Below are positions 8,492-16,706 of a DNA stretch of 43,141 bases, piece after piece (position 1 is the first letter of the stretch; each line of letters opens with the position of its first letter). A program made the position numbers and the translations under genes. The DNA comes from Thermoplasmata archaeon (GTDB lineage Archaea > Thermoplasmatota > Thermoplasmata > Lutacidiplasmatales > UBA184): positions 1-43,141 of the forward strand of contig DASPVQ010000023.1 in NCBI GenBank assembly GCA_035622275.1. The letters run 5' to 3'. The notes beneath the pieces were generated by a model. It was given only the letters and a program-made list of their open reading frames with translations. It made no database searches and was not told the origin of the DNA.

Positions 8492-9538
8492 ATGCCGTCC
8501 AGCACAACGTCCAGCGGGCCGCCGCTTCCGGCGACCGTGATCGTCACGGCCCACGACCGGCGCGCCTACCTGCGCGAGGCCATCGACAGCGTGCTCGCCC
8601 AGGACATCGATCGCTCGCGCTTCGAGCTGGTCGTCGTGAAGAACTTCGACGATCCCGAGGTCGACGCGCGGCTCGATGGGGCGGGCGCGCGCCGACTCCG
8701 CTGCGCCGAGGCCCCCGTGAGCCGCAAGGTGCTGGAGGGATTGCGGGTGAGCCGTGGCCGGGTCGTTTTCCTCCTCGACGACGACGACCGCTTCGAACCC
8801 GACAAGCTCCGCGTCGTCCTAGAGGAGTTCGCGGCCGACCCTCGCCTGGGGTTCGTCCATCACCAGGTGCGCTACATCGGCCCCGACAACCGGCCACTCC
8901 CCGGGAGCGGCGGCCGGTTCCTAGGCCGTCGGCCGGGGCGTGCCCGCCGGATCCTGCTCGCCGAGCGCGACAAATCCCTCGGTCTTGCGCGGCTCGCCTA
9001 CAGCTACCCCGACTTCAACTGCAGCTCGCTCGCGATCCGACGGGACATCGCGCTCGGGGCGGCGCCCTACCTGGCGCGGGTGGACGGGGGCGTGGACACG
9101 TTCTTCTTCTTCGCCGCGCTGATCGCTCCCTGTTCGCTGCTGCTCGACGAACGCCCTCTGGCGCGCTACCGCCTCCACGAGGACAACGCGTCGCTTGCTT
9201 CGGGCCCGGATCCCGACGCCCGACGCCGCCGCCTGCTGGAGGCCGCCCTCCGTCAGGACCGGGTCAACCGCGTGACCCTAGAGATGGTGGCGCGCTCGGG
9301 ACGCTCCGCGCTCCTGCGGGAGATCGAGGCCCGCAGCCTGATCGACCGGCTGTCCATACTCTTCCGCGACCGGTCCGGCGGCCGGGTCGAAGCGCTCCGC
9401 TCGCTGCTGAACGGGATCGAGCTCCGCGACACGTTCGCCGTCCGCGAGAACGTTCCCAGCATGGCCGGCGCCGCGCTCTTCGTGCTGACACCCCGACTGG
9501 CCCGCTCGGCCTACGAGCGGCAAAGCGCGGTCCGGTGA
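8492..9538 (+). CDS. Glycosyltransferase family 2 (GT-A)
   Basis: This is a 348-residue GT-A enzyme. The N-terminal strand ATVIVTAHDRRAYLREAIDS starts the nucleotide-binding fold, and VVFLLDDDDRFEPDK holds the DxD metal/nucleotide-sugar motif. The acceptor region includes FNCSSLAIRR and LARYRLHEDNASL. The C-terminal 100 residues are helical. The protein has no transmembrane helix, so it is probably cytosolic or peripheral. It is transcribed away from the GT4/DUF2079 block but likely belongs to the same glycan pathway. The ATG start has no good Shine-Dalgarno sequence. Confidence 0.87.
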   Translation: MPSSTTSSGPPLPATVIVTAHDRRAYLREAIDSVLAQDIDRSRFELVVVKNFDDPEVDARLDGAGARRLRCAEAPVSRKVLEGLRVSRGRVVFLLDDDDRFEPDKLRVVLEEFAADPRLGFVHHQVRYIGPDNRPLPGSGGRFLGRRPGRARRILLAERDKSLGLARLAYSYPDFNCSSLAIRRDIALGAAPYLARVDGGVDTFFFFAALIAPCSLLLDERPLARYRLHEDNASLASGPDPDARRRRLLEAALRQDRVNRVTLEMVARSGRSALLREIEARSLIDRLSILFRDRSGGRVEALRSLLNGIELRDTFAVRENVPSMAGAALFVLTPRLARSAYERQSAVR

Positions 9539-9560
9539 GCCGACCCCACGGCCCCGGAGC

Positions 9561-9582
9561 GAAATTTAATATATATATTAAC
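9561..9582 (+). promoter_or_regulatory. Strong palindromic TATA promoter
   Basis: GAAATTTAATATATATATTAAC stands out sharply in GC-rich DNA. Bases 9566-9581 (TTAATATATATATTAA) are a perfect 16-bp palindrome, with a purine-rich BRE-like GCGAAA just upstream. Its centre lies 26-27 bases before the ATG at 9600, the usual archaeal TATA-to-start distance, so transcription should begin at the start codon itself (leaderless). The symmetry could also let a dimeric repressor bind on top of the TATA box. Confidence 0.8.
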
Positions 9583-9599
9583 AAGCTAGATGGGCGGGC

Positions 9600-10166
9600 A
9601 TGAAGGTCGAGGCGAGCCTGCTCCGCGAGACCGGCGAGCGCCCCCTGCCCGCTTCGATGCGGGTCCCGGTACGCCGGGGGCGGGGCCGCCCGAGGGCCGA
9701 GTACCGAGCGCGCGTGCGCTCCGCCGCCGACGTCGACGTCCTACGGCGCCATCGGGTTCCGGCACTCCTGGTGACGCCGGAATGGGTGAGCGAGAGCGGC
9801 TACCCGGTGCGCTTTCGGCCCTGGCTGGCCCTCCCCGAAGCGATCGCGGACAAGGTCTCCTCCGACTTTCGCGTGTTGCCGGTCAAGGACGGCGATGGGC
9901 TGCGCGAGCCGGGCCTCGTCGAGCTCATCGCCCTCCTCCTGCGGTTCGACCCGCTCGCCGCGCGGGTCGTCGCCCGGAAGAACCGTCGGACGATCGATCC
10001 CCACGAGCTCTACCGCCGCGTCCGCAACGAAGGGCTCGAGCGGGCGGCGACGAAGGTCCGGCTGCAGGAGTTCGCCCCCGGCCTGCCGACGGTGGGCCGC
10101 CCGCTGCCGCGGGAAGAGCTGCGCTGGCTCGAGCGGAACAATCCGAGCCTGGGCGAGGCCGCGTGA
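9600..10166 (+). CDS. Hypothetical protein, partner of a nucleotidyltransferase
   Basis: This 188-residue basic protein starts at an ATG placed exactly where the upstream TATA element predicts a leaderless transcript. The N-terminus is Arg-rich (RVPVRRGRGRPRAEYRARVR) and could contact nucleic acid. The middle contains ALPEAIADKVSSDFRVLPV, and the C-terminal half is helical (LVELIALLLRFDPLAARVVA). I do not recognise the family. Its stop codon overlaps the next gene by four bases (GTGA), so translation is coupled. In two-gene units with small nucleotidyltransferases, the partner is often an antitoxin or target-binding protein; that role is only inferred here. Confidence 0.7.
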   Translation: MKVEASLLRETGERPLPASMRVPVRRGRGRPRAEYRARVRSAADVDVLRRHRVPALLVTPEWVSESGYPVRFRPWLALPEAIADKVSSDFRVLPVKDGDGLREPGLVELIALLLRFDPLAARVVARKNRRTIDPHELYRRVRNEGLERAATKVRLQEFAPGLPTVGRPLPREELRWLERNNPSLGEAA

Positions 10167-10741
10167 CCGACCCGGAGGTGGCCGCGGTCGACACGATCCT
10201 CCGACGCCTGGGCATCCCGTACGTCGTGGTGGGGGGTCAGGCGATCGCACGTCGTGCGGCCACGGTCACGCGCGACGTCGACGTGATGGTCGCGACGCGC
10301 GACTACGCGACGACGGTCGGACGGCTGCGCGCCGAGTCCCGCCTCGCGTTCGACTGGGACGACGGCAACCTCTGCCGCTTTCGCCTCCTCGACCTCGGCG
10401 GCGTTCCGCTGGATGTGATCAACTCGGCGATCTTCGCCGGCCGCCGGGCCCCGGCCGAGTTCTTCGACTACCTGCAGCACGACGGGTCCGCGCCGGCCGA
10501 TGGGATCGCCTACGGCACGCCCGAGGTCGTCTGGTATACCCGACTCTTGACCAAGCGCTGGCGGTCGTACGCGGAGAAGATTGTGACGAACGTGATCGAC
10601 GGCGTGCCCCCCGATCGGCTCGACGCGGTGGAGCGGATCGCCCGTCGCTTCGGCACCGACGCCCTCCTCGCGGAGCGGGTCGCCCACGTGCGGGAGGAAC
10701 TCGCCCGTCCCGACGTGGCCGCCCTGGTCCGGCGCGGATAG
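10163..10741 (+). CDS. Nucleotidyltransferase-fold protein (MNT/AbiEii/DUF6036-like)
   Basis: I start this at the GTG that overlaps the previous stop, giving 192 residues. The polymerase-beta nucleotidyltransferase signature is present: VVVGGQAIARRAATVTRDVD holds the Gly-Gly (24-25) and the metal-binding D38-x-D40 pair, and GGVPLDVI supplies a likely third acidic residue near D84. Size and layout resemble small nucleotidyltransferases of toxin-antitoxin and phage-defence pairs (AbiEii, MenT, DUF6036), which transfer nucleotides to tRNA or protein. The overlap with the preceding gene and the shared promoter support a two-protein module. Whether it is a toxin, an antitoxin-modifying enzyme or something else cannot be read from the sequence. 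Confidence 0.75.
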   Translation: MTDPEVAAVDTILRRLGIPYVVVGGQAIARRAATVTRDVDVMVATRDYATTVGRLRAESRLAFDWDDGNLCRFRLLDLGGVPLDVINSAIFAGRRAPAEFFDYLQHDGSAPADGIAYGTPEVVWYTRLLTKRWRSYAEKIVTNVIDGVPPDRLDAVERIARRFGTDALLAERVAHVREELARPDVAALVRRG

Positions 10742-10945
10742 CGCGGCGACGTTGCGCCGGCGACGGACCAGTGGCGACTACGAAGTACGGGGCGGAGTTA
10801 CGGAGAGCGGCCTCAAGTAGCCGAGCGCACCCTATCGTACATAGGCGGGATGCGTCCGGCCAGCCAGTTCCCCCGCACTCGGGGGCGAGCGCCAGCGGGT
10901 AGGCGAGCCGACGGCGCCGCCGGGAACTACGAGTAGCGGGTCCCG
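10742..10945. other. Intergenic region with GC hairpin
   Basis: The gap after the nucleotidyltransferase gene holds a short near-palindrome CCTATCGTACATAGG near 10832 and a perfect six-base-pair hairpin (CCCCCG 10870-10875, loop CACT, CGGGGG 10880-10885). The hairpin has no following T-tract, so it may be part of the next gene's leader rather than a terminator. Confidence 0.35.
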
Positions 10946-11380
10946 ATGCACGATTCCGTTGCGACGTTCTACGGCGGCTACGACCAGCTGGGGCTGGGGC
11001 GACTGCCCCGCCTCCGCGTGCCCCGCGTCGCGCTCGCCGTGGGCGTGGCGGTGGTCGTGCTGGTCGTGTTGATCGCGGCGGACGTGGGCGCGATCGACGG
11101 ACGCACGGCCAGCGTCGAGGTCAGCTCGGTGAGCTGGTACGCCGACACCGAGCTCCTGACGACCGAGCCGGGGTTCTCGACCCACGGCTCCTCGGCGGTC
11201 GCCCTGAGCCTGTCCTGCGATCTGATCTGCTACCGGTTCGACGGCGTCTCGGTGAGCGCCCCGTTCTCTCTCGTCAGCTCCTCGATCACCGAGCAGCCGA
11301 TCCAGTACGTGAACGTGACCGTCCGCGCTCCCGCGAGCGCGTTCTCCGGGCCGCTCGCGATCACGCTCAGCGTGGGGTAG
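10946..11380 (+). CDS. Membrane-anchored protein with small outer beta domain
   Basis: This 144-residue product has a short cytosolic N-terminus (MHDSVATFYGGYDQLGLGRL), one hydrophobic anchor (VALAVGVAVVVLVVLIAADV, about 29-48) and a 95-residue outer region rich in Ser, Thr and Val. The pattern of short strands (VEVSSVSWYADTELL, YVNVTVRAPASAF) suggests a small beta sandwich, and two cysteines (CDLIC) could form a disulphide. No family is recognised. The ATG lacks a strong Shine-Dalgarno sequence. It may be one of several anchor-plus-ectodomain proteins in this window. Confidence 0.6.
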   Translation: MHDSVATFYGGYDQLGLGRLPRLRVPRVALAVGVAVVVLVVLIAADVGAIDGRTASVEVSSVSWYADTELLTTEPGFSTHGSSAVALSLSCDLICYRFDGVSVSAPFSLVSSSITEQPIQYVNVTVRAPASAFSGPLAITLSVG

Positions 11381-11394
11381 GGCGCCTCCGGGGG

Positions 11395-11934
11395 CTACCG
11401 ACCGGCCCGGCGTGCCGGCGCGACGGGTCCGGTGCCGCTCATCCCGGTCCAGGCCTCGCGCAGCGCGTCGCGCCGCGGCTTGTAGACGCGCTCGTAGAAC
11501 CCCGGTCCCGAGCGCAGCGTCGACTCGTCGGACTGACCGATGATCGACCGCGCCTCCGACCAGGCCCGGGTGAAATGCGATCGTTCGCCGAACCGGGCGA
11601 TGATCTGGCGCTCGAACTCCTTCTCAGTCTGGGTCTCCTCTCCGATCGTGAAGTACAGCTTGGCCGTCCGCGTGTCGCGAAAGGCGAGGTCGTCGCCGAG
11701 CGAGTACGGCGCGCGTTCCGGGTGCTCGCGCTCGGCGCCCCCGACGCTCGGTTCTCCCGGCGCGCTCGCGCCGCCGTGCCGGAAGCCCTGCTTGGCGGCC
11801 GCGTAGAAGATCGCCCGGTTGAGGCCCCAGGAGTAGGCCGAGTCACGGGGAAGACCGAGCCGCTCGGCGCGGGCGGCCTGGAGGATCGCCATGACGATGA
11901 AACGGGAGATCCCGCGGCGGACGGGCGCCGGCAT
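11395..11934 (-). CDS. Hypothetical protein
   Basis: This 179-residue product has no recognised family. The N-terminal half contains a helical region (ISRFIVMAILQAARAERLGL) and WGLNRAIFYAAAKQGF. The second half contains YSLGDDLAFRDTRTAKLYFT, a mostly charged helix and a basic end. No signal peptide or membrane helix is seen, so it is likely cytosolic. It lies 30 bases downstream of a VOC-family gene on the same strand and is probably in its operon. An internal ATG (MAILQAARAERLGL) is an alternative start. Confidence 0.6.
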   Translation of the reverse strand: MPAPVRRGISRFIVMAILQAARAERLGLPRDSAYSWGLNRAIFYAAAKQGFRHGGASAPGEPSVGGAEREHPERAPYSLGDDLAFRDTRTAKLYFTIGEETQTEKEFERQIIARFGERSHFTRAWSEARSIIGQSDESTLRSGPGFYERVYKPRRDALREAWTGMSGTGPVAPARRAGR

Positions 11935-11964
11935 CGGCTCCGAGTCCCCCGCCGGTCCGGCGAC

Positions 11965-12516
11965 CTAGATGTCGGTGTCCGGCGGTACGCGAGACGGGTG
12001 CTCGCCCGCCGAGAAAGCGGCGAGCGCTTCGCGTCGCTTGGCGTCTCGGACCGACGGCCGGATCCGCACCGGCATCGAGAGCGACCAGCGGTGGCCGAAC
12101 GGGTCGACCAGGTGCCCGTAGCGCTCGCCCCAGTACTGGTCCTCGAGCGGCATCGTGACCTTCGCGCCGGCCGCCACGGCCCGGTTCCAGAGGGCCTCCA
12201 CGTTCGTCGAGTAGATGTGCAGGATCACGGTCGTGGTTCCGACCGTCGACGGGGCCGCCCGCTCCGAACCCTCGAAGACGTCCGAGAGCATCACGATCGA
12301 ATCGCCGATCCGCAGGCGCCCGTGGATCAGCTTGCCGCCCGGGGTCGTCTGCCGGAACAGCTCCTTGGCGCCGAACGCTCGGCGGTAGAACTCGAGCGCG
12401 GCGATGCCGTTCACGACGGCAAGCGACGGAGTGACCGTGTGGAATCCGCGGGGGATCCGCGTCTTCGCGGGCTTCGGAGTGCGTCGGCGCGCGCGCGAAC
12501 GGGAGGTGGGCGTCAT
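11965..12516 (-). CDS. VOC-fold (glyoxalase/PhnB-like) protein
   Basis: I start this at ATG 12516 (MTPTSRSRA), giving 183 residues. It has a PhnB-like VOC layout: HTVTPSLAVVNGIAALEFYR opens the first beta-alpha-beta-beta-beta unit, IHGRLRIGDSIVMLSD follows, and the second unit ends in YGHLVDPFGHRWSL. This group often has unknown substrates and sometimes altered metal ligands. The first 20 residues are basic and disordered, and the C-terminus carries an extra basic and acidic tail. The frame open further upstream crosses the thermopsin promoter region and is not used. It is one of four VOC genes in 11 kb. Confidence 0.82.
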   Translation of the reverse strand: MTPTSRSRARRRTPKPAKTRIPRGFHTVTPSLAVVNGIAALEFYRRAFGAKELFRQTTPGGKLIHGRLRIGDSIVMLSDVFEGSERAAPSTVGTTTVILHIYSTNVEALWNRAVAAGAKVTMPLEDQYWGERYGHLVDPFGHRWSLSMPVRIRPSVRDAKRREALAAFSAGEHPSRVPPDTDI

Positions 12517-12546
12517 GGAAGCTGCCGGGCGAGCATCGAGCGCGCG

Positions 12547-12554
12547 TACATAAG
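12547..12554 (-). promoter_or_regulatory. TATA-like element for the VOC gene at 12516
   Basis: On the minus strand the sequence CTTATGTA is an AT island about 34 bases before the ATG at 12516, which fits an archaeal TATA box with a leader of a few bases. Confidence 0.4.
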
Positions 12555-12716
12555 CCGCCGCGGGGCGGGCGCCTCGGACGAGCCTCCGTCCGCCCCGGCG
12601 CCGGTGCCCGGGGACGGTGGAACTCGTCCGGATACCGCGCGCCGCACGCGTTCTGAGGCGCCGTCTCGAGGGGAGGAGCCCGGGGCGGTCCCCCTGAATT
12701 CGCCAGCGTGAAGTAG

Positions 12717-12734
12717 GGCTCGGGGGTCCGAGCC
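12717..12734 (+). other. Hairpin just before the thermopsin-like gene
   Basis: GGCTCGG (12717-12723), a four-base loop GGGT and CCGAGCC (12728-12734) form a perfect seven-base-pair stem ending four bases before the ATG at 12739. If present in the mRNA it would lie where a ribosome loads. Confidence 0.45.
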
Positions 12735-12738
12735 GAGC

Positions 12739-15700
12739 ATGCGGCGACGCGCGCTGTCGGCGTTCGTGGTGACGGCACTGTTCCTGATCAGCACCTTGAC
12801 GGTGGTCGGGGTCGTGGCGGTCGGGACCTCGAGCCACACGGCATCCCCTCCCGCAGGCGGCGAGGCGGTGCCCGCCTCCGGCGGGGCGCCCGCGAGCCGG
12901 AGCCCTGGCGAGACAAGCCCCGCGGGTGATCCGCCGTCCTTCTGCGCTTCGCTGACGAGCATCGACAACGATCCCGGCTACGCGGCGTTCGTGCACCGCG
13001 TCCACTCGCCCGCGCTGGGGGCGCGCGCCGCCGGGGTCCCGGCCGCCGATCTGCCCCTTCCCTACGCCGGAGCGTTCGCGGACCAGGACGTGAACGGCGT
13101 GGTGACACCTGGGAGCGAGCTGACCCAGGAGTGCGAGCGCGGGCAGCCCACGACCTCGCAGACCGCGCCGACCGGCGTGGCGTACGACGGGCAGACCGAC
13201 ACCTCGGGCGTCCGGGACGTGACGCTCGAATCGAACAGCGTGGCCGGCGTACTCACGGTCAACTCCCCGACTTCCAACTTCTATCCGGGTAGCGGGACCC
13301 CGACGGTCTGGGGGGCCCAGGAGAACGTCGTGCTACCGAACGTGACCCTCCTCGGTCAACAATGCCCCAGCGAGCCCTGCGCCGCGAACGGCAGCGGGAA
13401 CTACGCCTTCTGGGTGCAGAACGTCGTCTCCTACGATTCGAACAGCCAGTCGCTCTCGTTCGTCGACGACACCTGGAACTTCACGAGCTACACGTCCGAG
13501 ATGCTCAACTCCTCTCTGGTGGACTGGTCGCCCAACGGCGGCAACTACACCGGCACCTGGGTCGCCTTCTCCCAGACCTACCACGTCCCGACGCCGTTCA
13601 CGGTGACCGTCTACACCAACACCTCCGTGGACGCGGCGGACGACCAGGTTCTCTGGTACAACTACAGCGTGCGGACCCCGAGCGCGTTCATCGGGAACGG
13701 CAACTACGACTACCTCGTGTTCGATTCCCAGCCGGCCGGCGGTCCGCACCTCACGCTCCGGCCACCGGACTTCGAAGCGAGCGCGGTCAGCTACCACGTC
13801 GTCAACGATGGGTACGAGTTCGACGCGCTCATCGGCGCGGACGACGGGGCGAACCAGCTGATCTTCGCGGCCAATGCGACGATGAAGCTCGAGTACTGCG
13901 TCGCGAAGCCGGATTGCTCTCCGACGCACTTCGCCTACGCCAACGTGCCGGCGGCGGTCAACTACGGGAGCCAGACCGGCGAGGAGGCGATCGGGGTCGC
14001 CGTCAACTACGTCGGCACGACGGCTTACCTGTCGGCTGGGCCGCTGATCCTGCACGGACTGTGGAACTTCACCGGGGCTCCCGGCGTCGTCCCGGGGAAC
14101 ACCAAGGTGACGAACGCGGTCCAGGTCTCGGGCGATCCCGAGGGTCCGCTCGCCAGCCAACCGTACGTCTTCGTGTTCCTCGAAAACCACGCCGACGCGT
14201 ACCAGGGCTACCAGTGGGCGCCGGACACGAGTGCCTGGTTCCTGGCCCCCGGCACCTACCGCTACGAGGTCATGCTCGCGGACTACGCGATCCGGACCGG
14301 GACGCTGCACGTGGGCACGACGCCGACGACCCTGTCGGCGACATTGCCGTACGATCCGGCTCTCGGTGTGTACACTCCGCTCTGGGCGTTCGGCAACGGC
14401 CAGCTCTCCGGCATCTCGTTCTCGGGGACCGGTTCGCTCCACGACCAGTTCCAGCTGTTCAACAATCCGACGACCGGCGCCGACGGGATCGCCACCGACA
14501 ACCTGAGCGCGTTCTTCTTCAGCGCCAACGACTACCTCTACCCATCGTTCCCGGGCGTGCTCCTGGACGCCACCAGCGCCTATGGCACGCTAGACTCGAT
14601 GCCCTCCTTCTGCGTCGGGTCCTCGGACGGCTTCGACTTCTACCTCGGTCTCGAGTTCTTCGACACGTCCCACGTCACCCTCCTGAACGACCCCAACCTC
14701 GAGGGCTGGCCCGCCTGGAGCGAGATCGCGTTCTACTACGACGTGCCGGCCTCGCAGAACCCCGCGCCCCAGGCGGAGGTGTTCGTGTGGAACTCCTCGA
14801 GCGATCTGATCGACGGGAACGACTTCGTGGGCACGAACTCCTTCGGCACGCCGCCGGATGGGCTCGTGCTGTACGGAGGATCGGACAACGTCGTGTGGGG
14901 CAACACGTTCACGGACGCCCCGGGCACCACTCCCAGCACGGCGGGGGGGTTCGCCGGGATCGGACTGGGCGAGTCGGGCGACCTGATCTACAACAACAAC
15001 TTCAGCGTGGACAACCCGGTCGTCTACCTTCCGTACAACTGGCCGAACGTCGCCGATTGCCTGCCGCAGTCGCTCGGCGCCTGCACCGACAACGCGAACG
15101 ACAACGGCTGGTACTTCAACGTGGCCGCGAACGTCGTCGGGAGCACGTGGAACGTCCCGCTGCAGTCGTCGTCGGTCGCGGTCCACACGGTCGACGGCTA
15201 TCGGCTCGCGGGCAACGTCCTGGGTCCCGCGGTGACGACGCAGGGCGGCAACTACTACTGGAACTACGGGACGAGCCCGAACAACTATTCGACCCGCCCG
15301 TACGTGTCGCGGTTCTACTACAGCATGTGGTCGGAGATCTTCCCGCTCGGTTGCGGCTCCATCGAGGCGCCCGGCGCGCCGTGCGGAACGCCGCCGCCGA
15401 TCGTCGGCGCCTACGAGAACGGCATCACGGCGGGGGGCGACGACGCGCCGTACGGGCCCACGCTGATCTTCCGGGAGACCGGACTGTCGCTCGGGACCGA
15501 ATGGTTCGTCACGATCAACGGTACGCGCTACGCCTCGACCCAGAGCACGCTCGCCGTCCCCGAGCCGTACGGGCTCTACGGGTGGTTCGCGATGGCCTAC
15601 GGCTGGCACGCGATGCCGTTCTTCGGCACCGCGTTCGCGAGCGGCGCGTCGGTGATCTCGCTGTCGTTCGAGCGATCCGGGGGCACCGGGCCGTTCCCGC

Positions 15701-15759
15701 CCGTGCCGAGCACCACCTCGTACCCGATGCTGGCGCGGCGCGGGGACGAGCGGCGCTAG
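12739..15759 (+). CDS. Thermopsin-like (A5) secreted protease with beta-helix and FRETGL domains
   Basis: This 1006-residue exported protein has an N-terminal signal/anchor helix (RRALSAFVVTALFLISTLTV, 3-22) and a low-complexity linker to about 65. Residues about 155-480 match thermopsin, the acid-active archaeal peptidase A5 family: NYAFWVQNVVSYDSNSQSLS, then DDTWNFTSYTSEML, YDYLVFDSQPAGGPHLTL, GYEFDALIGADDGANQLIF. Known thermopsins are near 340 residues, so this one is about three times longer. Residues about 690-765 look like parallel beta-helix coils of NosD type (NDFVGTNSFG, NTFTDAPGTT, NNNFSVDNPV). Residues 907-977 hold a FRETGLSLGTEWFVTINGT repeat common in secreted thermoplasmatal proteins. 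Many NxS/T sites fit a glycosylated cell-surface enzyme. No C-terminal anchor helix is seen. Confidence 0.85.
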   Translation: MRRRALSAFVVTALFLISTLTVVGVVAVGTSSHTASPPAGGEAVPASGGAPASRSPGETSPAGDPPSFCASLTSIDNDPGYAAFVHRVHSPALGARAAGVPAADLPLPYAGAFADQDVNGVVTPGSELTQECERGQPTTSQTAPTGVAYDGQTDTSGVRDVTLESNSVAGVLTVNSPTSNFYPGSGTPTVWGAQENVVLPNVTLLGQQCPSEPCAANGSGNYAFWVQNVVSYDSNSQSLSFVDDTWNFTSYTSEMLNSSLVDWSPNGGNYTGTWVAFSQTYHVPTPFTVTVYTNTSVDAADDQVLWYNYSVRTPSAFIGNGNYDYLVFDSQPAGGPHLTLRPPDFEASAVSYHVVNDGYEFDALIGADDGANQLIFAANATMKLEYCVAKPDCSPTHFAYANVPAAVNYGSQTGEEAIGVAVNYVGTTAYLSAGPLILHGLWNFTGAPGVVPGNTKVTNAVQVSGDPEGPLASQPYVFVFLENHADAYQGYQWAPDTSAWFLAPGTYRYEVMLADYAIRTGTLHVGTTPTTLSATLPYDPALGVYTPLWAFGNGQLSGISFSGTGSLHDQFQLFNNPTTGADGIATDNLSAFFFSANDYLYPSFPGVLLDATSAYGTLDSMPSFCVGSSDGFDFYLGLEFFDTSHVTLLNDPNLEGWPAWSEIAFYYDVPASQNPAPQAEVFVWNSSSDLIDGNDFVGTNSFGTPPDGLVLYGGSDNVVWGNTFTDAPGTTPSTAGGFAGIGLGESGDLIYNNNFSVDNPVVYLPYNWPNVADCLPQSLGACTDNANDNGWYFNVAANVVGSTWNVPLQSSSVAVHTVDGYRLAGNVLGPAVTTQGGNYYWNYGTSPNNYSTRPYVSRFYYSMWSEIFPLGCGSIEAPGAPCGTPPPIVGAYENGITAGGDDAPYGPTLIFRETGLSLGTEWFVTINGTRYASTQSTLAVPEPYGLYGWFAMAYGWHAMPFFGTAFASGASVISLSFERSGGTGPFPPVPSTTSYPMLARRGDERR

Positions 15760-15855
15760 CGGGGCGAGCGGCGCGCGGCCGCCGCCGCGCGAGTTCGCGA
15801 GGCCGCCCCGGTGGGTGCGGCGGCCACGCCCGCGCCGCGACGGCCCAGGGCGAGG

Positions 15856-16605
15856 TCAGCCGCGAAGGAACTCGCTGGCGCCCTGGAGGAGGAAACGGAG
15901 GTCGGCCGCCAGCGAGATGAAGCGGAAGCCGAGCTCGATCGCCGCCCGACGCTCCTCGGAGGAGACCACGAGCGTGCCGGGAACCTTGCCCGCGCTGCGG
16001 CAGGCCGCCACCACCCGGGCCATCGCTTCTCGCACCCGGGGGTGGGTTCGCTCGTCGAGCAGCCCGAGACTGAGGGTCAGGTCCTGAGGTCCGACGAAGA
16101 GGAGGTCGAGGCCCGGGACGCGCGCGATCTCCTCGACATTCTCGAGCCCCTCGCGCGTCTCGATCTGGACGCCGACGAGCGTCTCGGCGTTCGCGCGGCG
16201 CAGGTAGGCGCCCAGCTCCTGCCCGTAGCGGGAGGCAGCGGCCGCGGCGGCACCTCGGGAGCCGTCCGGTGGGTACTTCGCGTACTCGACGGCGCGGCGG
16301 GCCTGCTCGACCGTACCTACGAGCGGCACGAGGATCCCGCGCGCCCCCGCGTCCAGTGCCTGCTTGATCCAGTACGGGTCCAGATTGCCGACCCGCACGA
16401 GCGGGCTCGGGCCCGGTTCCCGCAGGAGCGCGACCATCGCGGCGAGCGTCTCGGGGTTCAGTTGGGCGTGCTCGGTGTCGATCACGAACCAATCGAAGCC
16501 GAGCCCGCGCAGCGCATCGACGACCACGACCGAGGAGGACGAGATCCAGGTGCCGAACGACGGGTGGCCCGACGCGGCGAGACGCTCCTTCCAGGAGTTC
16601 GGCAT
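15856..16605 (-). CDS. HpcH/HpaI-family aldolase
   Basis: I start this at ATG 16605 (MPNSWKERLAAS), giving 249 residues, normal for this class II pyruvate-dependent aldolase family. Catalytic landmarks are present: DTEHAQL contains the general-base His, PLVRVGN the pyruvate-binding Arg, GVQIETREGLENVEEIA the metal Glu, and DLLFVGPQDLTLSLGL the metal Asp. The family reversibly cleaves 2-keto-4-hydroxy acids to pyruvate and an aldehyde (HpaI), or acts as 2-dehydro-3-deoxy-glucarate aldolase (GarL). The usual GPADLS motif is GPQDLT here. A further frame extending to 17106 covers the neighbouring VOC gene and is not used. The substrate is unknown. Confidence 0.88.
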   Translation of the reverse strand: MPNSWKERLAASGHPSFGTWISSSSVVVVDALRGLGFDWFVIDTEHAQLNPETLAAMVALLREPGPSPLVRVGNLDPYWIKQALDAGARGILVPLVGTVEQARRAVEYAKYPPDGSRGAAAAAASRYGQELGAYLRRANAETLVGVQIETREGLENVEEIARVPGLDLLFVGPQDLTLSLGLLDERTHPRVREAMARVVAACRSAGKVPGTLVVSSEERRAAIELGFRFISLAADLRFLLQGASEFLRG

Positions 16606-16706
16606 CGCTCGAGCCCACCGCCGTCGGGCTCCGGCGATGCCCTGCGTGGCTTCTAACCTAGTGCCTGGGCGGCGGCGCGAGCGCTCGCGGTCCGGGTGAC
16701 GCCCGT

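Noticed and set aside
9600-10166. HEPN-toxin reading of the 188-residue protein based on an R-x4-H string (RTIDPH)
   Set aside because: A single weak match; the polar residue after Arg and the helical context of HEPN are not convincing.
15760-15855. GC-rich inverted sequence after the thermopsin gene as a terminator
   Set aside because: It is generic GC-rich repeat-like sequence (GCGGCCGCCGCCGCGCG) with no T-tract and no clear loop.
13362-15920. An 852-residue plus-strand frame over the thermopsin gene
   Set aside because: It is Arg/Pro-rich low-complexity sequence in another frame of a well-supported secreted protein; a GC-rich shadow.
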